A stretch of 47,385 bases of DNA from Clostridiales bacterium. Its GTDB lineage: Bacteria; Bacillota; Clostridia; Oscillospirales; Oscillospiraceae. The stretch is taken from positions 1 through 47,385 of the forward strand of contig JAAYOP010000021.1 in assembly GCA_012520295.1 (NCBI GenBank). Reading direction: 5' to 3'. The notes below the pieces were generated by a model that saw only the letters and a list, made by a program, of their open reading frames with translations, was not told the origin of the DNA and did no database searches. Numbering within the stretch: position 1 is the first letter of the stretch; each line of letters opens with the position of its first letter. Both the position numbers and the translations under genes were made by a program. Shown in pieces: positions 44,170 to 47,385 of the stretch.

Positions 44170-46290
44170 TTAATGCTGTTCATTGACGTAGATGTTTGCA
44201 CGATGTTGAATAAGCTTTGCCGTTTCCTCGGCGCTTTTGTCACCGGCAAAAAACGCTGCGCATTCTTCCATGATTATACTCGTCAGAAAATAGTCTTTAT
44301 ATAAAACGCGAACACTTGCATCTATAAGTTCTAAAAATTTATTCACTTGGTCCTGCGTCACAAACTCAAACTCGTAGTGTGTGTTATAAACATTTGCGGA
44401 TCGAGGATATGGATTTCCGTTTTCGTCTTTCAATGGGAAAGGCCGGGTTACTCTGGATATTATTGCGTTTAAAGACTCTTTATTTGTGGGGAAGCCAAAT
44501 GGTTCAATAATAGGAGATTCTTTTCCTTGTAAGGTTGTACGGAGAAATTCCCAAGCTCCTTCTTTGTTTTTGCTGCTGGATGCAATGCCTAGGCTTAGAC
44601 CGTTAATTAAATCCAAACCGACAGTCGTGTCGGATGGGAAACTTTTGAAAGTGTAATTGCCCGAGCCGAATGCGCAGTCAAACCCTGCTATATCTTCTGG
44701 CGATGTAATTAGGTATGAAAACTTGGTGTAATTTAAAAGAAAGGCCTTTCCATTTAAGAAATCGTCCAGATTTTTGTCAGGATTATATATATCCTGCTCA
44801 GGGAATGCAGCTAAGTAATGTAATAGACTTATAAACTCCGGACTGTCAAAGGAGCATTCGCCTGTTTCCCAATCCACAAAATCATTGAAGGTATAATAAG
44901 AACACAAATCCAGCATGCGTTCCCGGTTTATTCCGGCAATTACCTCCGAACCTTCCGGCATACTTGAGTATTTTTCAAAAAATTCATCCCAGGTCCAGTT
45001 ATAGCCGTCACCCACAATGCTTTTAAAGCCGATAAAAGCTCTTATCGCAACATAAGTGGGCAATACATATAGGGAACCGTCTTCGTCATAAGCTCGCAGT
45101 ACCGGGTCCAGAATGTCCTCCCGCCCAAATTCCGGATCTTTGTCAAGATAAGGATATAAGTTTTCCAATAAGTTTTTTCTGGTAAATAAATCCTTCGGGA
45201 GTTCCTCCATGTCAAATATATCGATATCTTTCCCCGTAATAATGTCCAATGCCAATTTATCTCTGTTGTCATATATTATAGTTTCTATGCGATACATCTC
45301 GTTTTTAGCATTAAAGTCCAGAATAAACGCTTCCAGTGAGCGTCTTATATTTTCACGTGGTGCGTATGTCGCAAGAGTAAGAATCTGCCTCTTATCTTCT
45401 TCACCCGGCATCAGATGAGTTAAATCTCCAGTGGTTTGATAGAGAAATTCGTCATTTCCAATTGAATATAGATTACCGCCTCCGCTCAATCCACAGTCCA
45501 GCCAATTGAGTATTAGCGCGATCTTCTTATTTGTCAGGTCAACACCATAAAGCGACTCGCCGTCCACCGCATATAGACTATATAAGTTGTCGCCGTTTTC
45601 AATCCTCATGTTATCCGAAAGGGGAAGCTTAGCCTCCTTTTTCCATTTGTCCCTTGCCTGAAGGCAGTATAAAGAAGTCCCGGATACGTCTGACAGCAAT
45701 GCATAAATACTCCCATCACTGTTTGCGGCAACAGATATGATTTTGCCGTCGGCCTTTATCGTTTCAATTGTCCCGTCAGTATCTATTTGCAGCAGTGTGT
45801 TAAAATCGCTATGGAAAGATGGGAAATAGAGTTTGCCCTCTCCGTCCGAGCGCGGGGTACCATAAATAATTGCCGTGAAGGGCTCTGTTTCAACAATTGT
45901 TGCTCCGTCATTTCCAACAAGTCGTGCGATGCAGCCGGGCGATTCCTTAGCGCCCTCTATTACCCACAAACCAGAGCTGGTCAAACACAGGCCGATTATC
46001 CTGTATCCTTCCGGTGAAGAATAGTGCTTTAGTCGTTTCATACCGCTGCCGTTAGGGGCGCAGGAATACAGCTTGCCGCGGCTCTCAAAACAGACCGTAT
46101 CATCATGCAGGGTAAAAAAACCTACAACTTTTCCAATTTCCCATGGCTCCGATGTATAGAAGACTTTATTTGAAATAGGATTAATAGCAAAGTTTTCTTT
46201 TTTCTCTGTTAGGTTATTTCCCGTACAGCCGGAAAGAACAGTTAACAGAATTAAAAAAGCTATAGTAAGCCGTTTTGTTTTAATACCCAT
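44170..46290 (-). CDS. Lipoprotein: beta-propeller fused to extracellular solute-binding protein
   Basis: Surface lipoprotein of 706 residues with a signal peptide ending LTVLSGC (lipid-linked Cys22). Residues 40-310 show repeated short strands such as GKLYSCAPNGSGMKRL and GSIYALLSDVSG, as in a beta-propeller. From about 320 it becomes a family 1 solute-binding protein (ILTLATYAPRENIRRSLEAF, NLLENLYPYLDKDPEF, TVGLDLINGLSLGIASSSKN, WEFLRTTL), the sugar-ABC-type receptor. AAGGAAGGTGGGG precedes the ATG. No ABC permease genes are next to it, so it is an orphan, perhaps sensing or binding oligosaccharides or peptides. Confidence 0.82.
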   Translation of the reverse strand: MGIKTKRLTIAFLILLTVLSGCTGNNLTEKKENFAINPISNKVFYTSEPWEIGKVVGFFTLHDDTVCFESRGKLYSCAPNGSGMKRLKHYSSPEGYRIIGLCLTSSGLWVIEGAKESPGCIARLVGNDGATIVETEPFTAIIYGTPRSDGEGKLYFPSFHSDFNTLLQIDTDGTIETIKADGKIISVAANSDGSIYALLSDVSGTSLYCLQARDKWKKEAKLPLSDNMRIENGDNLYSLYAVDGESLYGVDLTNKKIALILNWLDCGLSGGGNLYSIGNDEFLYQTTGDLTHLMPGEEDKRQILTLATYAPRENIRRSLEAFILDFNAKNEMYRIETIIYDNRDKLALDIITGKDIDIFDMEELPKDLFTRKNLLENLYPYLDKDPEFGREDILDPVLRAYDEDGSLYVLPTYVAIRAFIGFKSIVGDGYNWTWDEFFEKYSSMPEGSEVIAGINRERMLDLCSYYTFNDFVDWETGECSFDSPEFISLLHYLAAFPEQDIYNPDKNLDDFLNGKAFLLNYTKFSYLITSPEDIAGFDCAFGSGNYTFKSFPSDTTVGLDLINGLSLGIASSSKNKEGAWEFLRTTLQGKESPIIEPFGFPTNKESLNAIISRVTRPFPLKDENGNPYPRSANVYNTHYEFEFVTQDQVNKFLELIDASVRVLYKDYFLTSIIMEECAAFFAGDKSAEETAKLIQHRANIYVNEQH

Positions 46291-46544
46291 GTCCCCACCT
46301 TCCTTTTGCTTATACCTTAAAGCATTTAAAAACTTAAAAATAGCGAACAGAATTCCCAGACTTTTAATCTGTTGGTTCTATTAAGAATCATTATGCCGCC
46401 CTGCTAAAAAATACGACAGCCCAACTGAATATATCTAAACATAAGCAAAAAGTGGTATTTAATATACTGGCTTGGATAAAGCTTTCGGAACCTTCGTGAA
46501 AACCCGGCACAGAGGACGAAATTATTGCTACATTCCGATATTTT
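46291..46544. other. Intergenic region, no gene recognised
   Basis: AT-rich, with no supported reading frame. It probably contains the promoter of the lipoprotein gene on the minus strand. Confidence 0.4.
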
Positions 46545-46901
46545 TCAAAAGCTTGTCCTGTACAGCGGAATGACGTTGATAACCGGCTCCTCATAGGGAT
46601 GCACCTTTTTGACGGCCTCAATGGTGACATCCACCTTCTCCCGCAGGCAGGTCACCTCCACTTTCAGCTCCGGTTTGGAGCTGATTTCGTTTTCTGCGCC
46701 GATATAAGGATTGGAGCCGGCCAGGGGACGCCAGCAGCCGGTCACCTTGCTGTAGGATAGGCAGCTGTCATAGTTTCCGATATGTCCTGCGTCCACGCTC
46801 TGCAGGGCCTTTTGTATTGCTCCCAGATGGGTCTCCGGCATAAAGATTTCCATTTTGCAGTAGAGAAAATCGTCCATTCCTTTAAGCATTTTACCTGTCA
46901 T
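46545..46901 (-). CDS. YqfO/NIF3 C-terminal-domain-like protein
   Basis: A small cytoplasmic protein of 118 residues. MEIFMPETHLGAIQKALQSV starts the domain, HIGNYDSCLS follows, and the end KVHPYEEPVINVIPLY is the classic signature of the CutA-like insert/C-terminal domain of the NIF3/YqfO family. The role is unknown, possibly metal or nucleotide binding. The start is uncertain: ATG 46901, 46889 and 46877 are all possible and each has a weak GGAG or AAAGGA nearby. Confidence 0.78.
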   Translation of the reverse strand: MTGKMLKGMDDFLYCKMEIFMPETHLGAIQKALQSVDAGHIGNYDSCLSYSKVTGCWRPLAGSNPYIGAENEISSKPELKVEVTCLREKVDVTIEAVKKVHPYEEPVINVIPLYRTSF

Positions 46902-46913
46902 CTCCAATCTCAA

Positions 46914-47364
46914 TGTATAATCAGTTCGTTAAAAAGTCGCTGGTACGAACTGGTACAAAAATATGATATACTTCTCATCGGATACCGTCAAGAGTATACG
47001 CGGTTTAGTCTGACGGTCCGGAAACATATGTGGCTCAATTTCCGGATGAGAAAGGCAATTTAATCTTTGAGGGAATAATTCCCTCCACCTGTTAACTCGG
47101 CTATACAGCTTTTCGAACAGTTGATATGTTATAGTAGACAATAGAGATTGATATGCCTCCGAAAAAGGGGATAAAGCCAATGTCTGGGAATCTATTGTTT
47201 ACGGGCCTTTGATCCATATTTTCTTGTTGAATCTTGCTGAATATTGTTGTATTGTTGAGTTTGTATAGTGTACAATGATATGGTCTAAAAAAAGAAGAAG
47301 CTGACCCCTAACTGTGGTAAAATGGTAAGTGCTAACAAACCAATCACAGAAAGGGATAGCTTCT
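46914..47364. other. Intergenic region and probable insertion-sequence left flank
   Basis: No gene is supported up to 47364. The last 70 bases, from about AAGAAGAAGCTGACCCCTAA (47296) to AAAGGGATAGC, look like the untranslated left end of an insertion sequence before its transposase start. No terminal inverted repeat can be confirmed without the other end. Confidence 0.35.
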
Positions 47365-47385
47365 ATGAAAAGAATAGCACAAAAA
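47365..47385 (+). CDS. Start of a probable transposase gene (partial)
   Basis: ATG followed by KRIAQK up to the window edge, with AAAGGGATAGC upstream as a ribosome binding site. The layout (short noncoding end, then MKR-start) is typical of an insertion sequence, and sequence windows often break in such repeats. Only seven codons are visible, so the family cannot be named. Confidence 0.35.

Noticed and set aside
1-47385. CRISPR array, tRNA or rRNA genes
   Set aside because: No regular spaced direct repeats and no cloverleaf or rRNA signature were found by eye on either strand.

Overview
The window reads as a chromosomal segment of an anaerobic Gram-positive bacterium of the class Clostridia. 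The evidence is strong AGGAGG-type ribosome binding sites with several GTG and TTG starts, oxygen-sensitive redox proteins (rubredoxin, bacteriohemerythrin, an EFR1-type flavodoxin-ferredoxin, an Fe-S ene-reductase, a molybdopterin enzyme), a CymR/Rrf2-style cysteine locus and moderate GC. I cannot name genus or species. No rRNA, tRNA or CRISPR array was seen. The last 21 bases look like the start of a transposase gene.

Layout. 0-6 kb: SGNH hydrolase, a frameshifted esterase, a multi-pass membrane protein, bacteriohemerythrin and an interrupted small gene. 6.4-9.6 kb: radical SAM/SPASM protein, ANT(6)-like nucleotidyltransferase and two GNAT acetyltransferases. 9.6-11.1 kb: two decayed small genes and a GyrI-like protein. 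11.2-20.2 kb: chemoreceptor, cupin plus rubredoxin, EFR1 protein, exonuclease-BRCT protein and a GGDEF-EAL c-di-GMP protein. 20.2-24.1 kb: cysteine/transsulfuration genes (cysK and a gamma-family PLP enzyme) around a broken Rrf2 regulator. 24.1-26.3 kb: a bicupin and an APH-like kinase. 26.3-30.0 kb: a dense gene graveyard (hisH/hisF, glmS, GNAT, YIP1-like, lipoprotein, a deleted sigma factor). 30.2-31.7 kb: free-methionine sulfoxide reductase and two small genes.

The most interesting part is 32.0-43.0 kb. A leftward set encodes a bis-MGD molybdoenzyme of the pyrogallol-phloroglucinol transhydroxylase family (large and small subunits), an OFA-type MFS transporter and a radical SAM/SPASM enzyme. 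Divergent from it run a LysR regulator, a BaiCD/2-enoate-reductase-type flavoenzyme and a bicupin. Together they look like an inducible anaerobic pathway for a polyhydroxylated aromatic or related small molecule: uptake by the MFS protein, hydroxyl transfer or removal by the molybdoenzyme, reduction by the ene-reductase, and further handling by the bicupin(s). The substrate is not known.

Two features run through the window. First, at least five copies of a dispersed, partly palindromic repeat (core AATGTCCACTGAACAAATG and a right part ending near GGATTTGCGGACACA) lie between genes, and one interrupts the Rrf2 regulator. Second, there are many broken genes carrying in-frame stops, frameshifts or internal deletions. 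Some show clear mutational signatures, such as an 8-bp tandem duplication, so real gene decay is likely, although occasional sequencing errors cannot be excluded for single-base cases.
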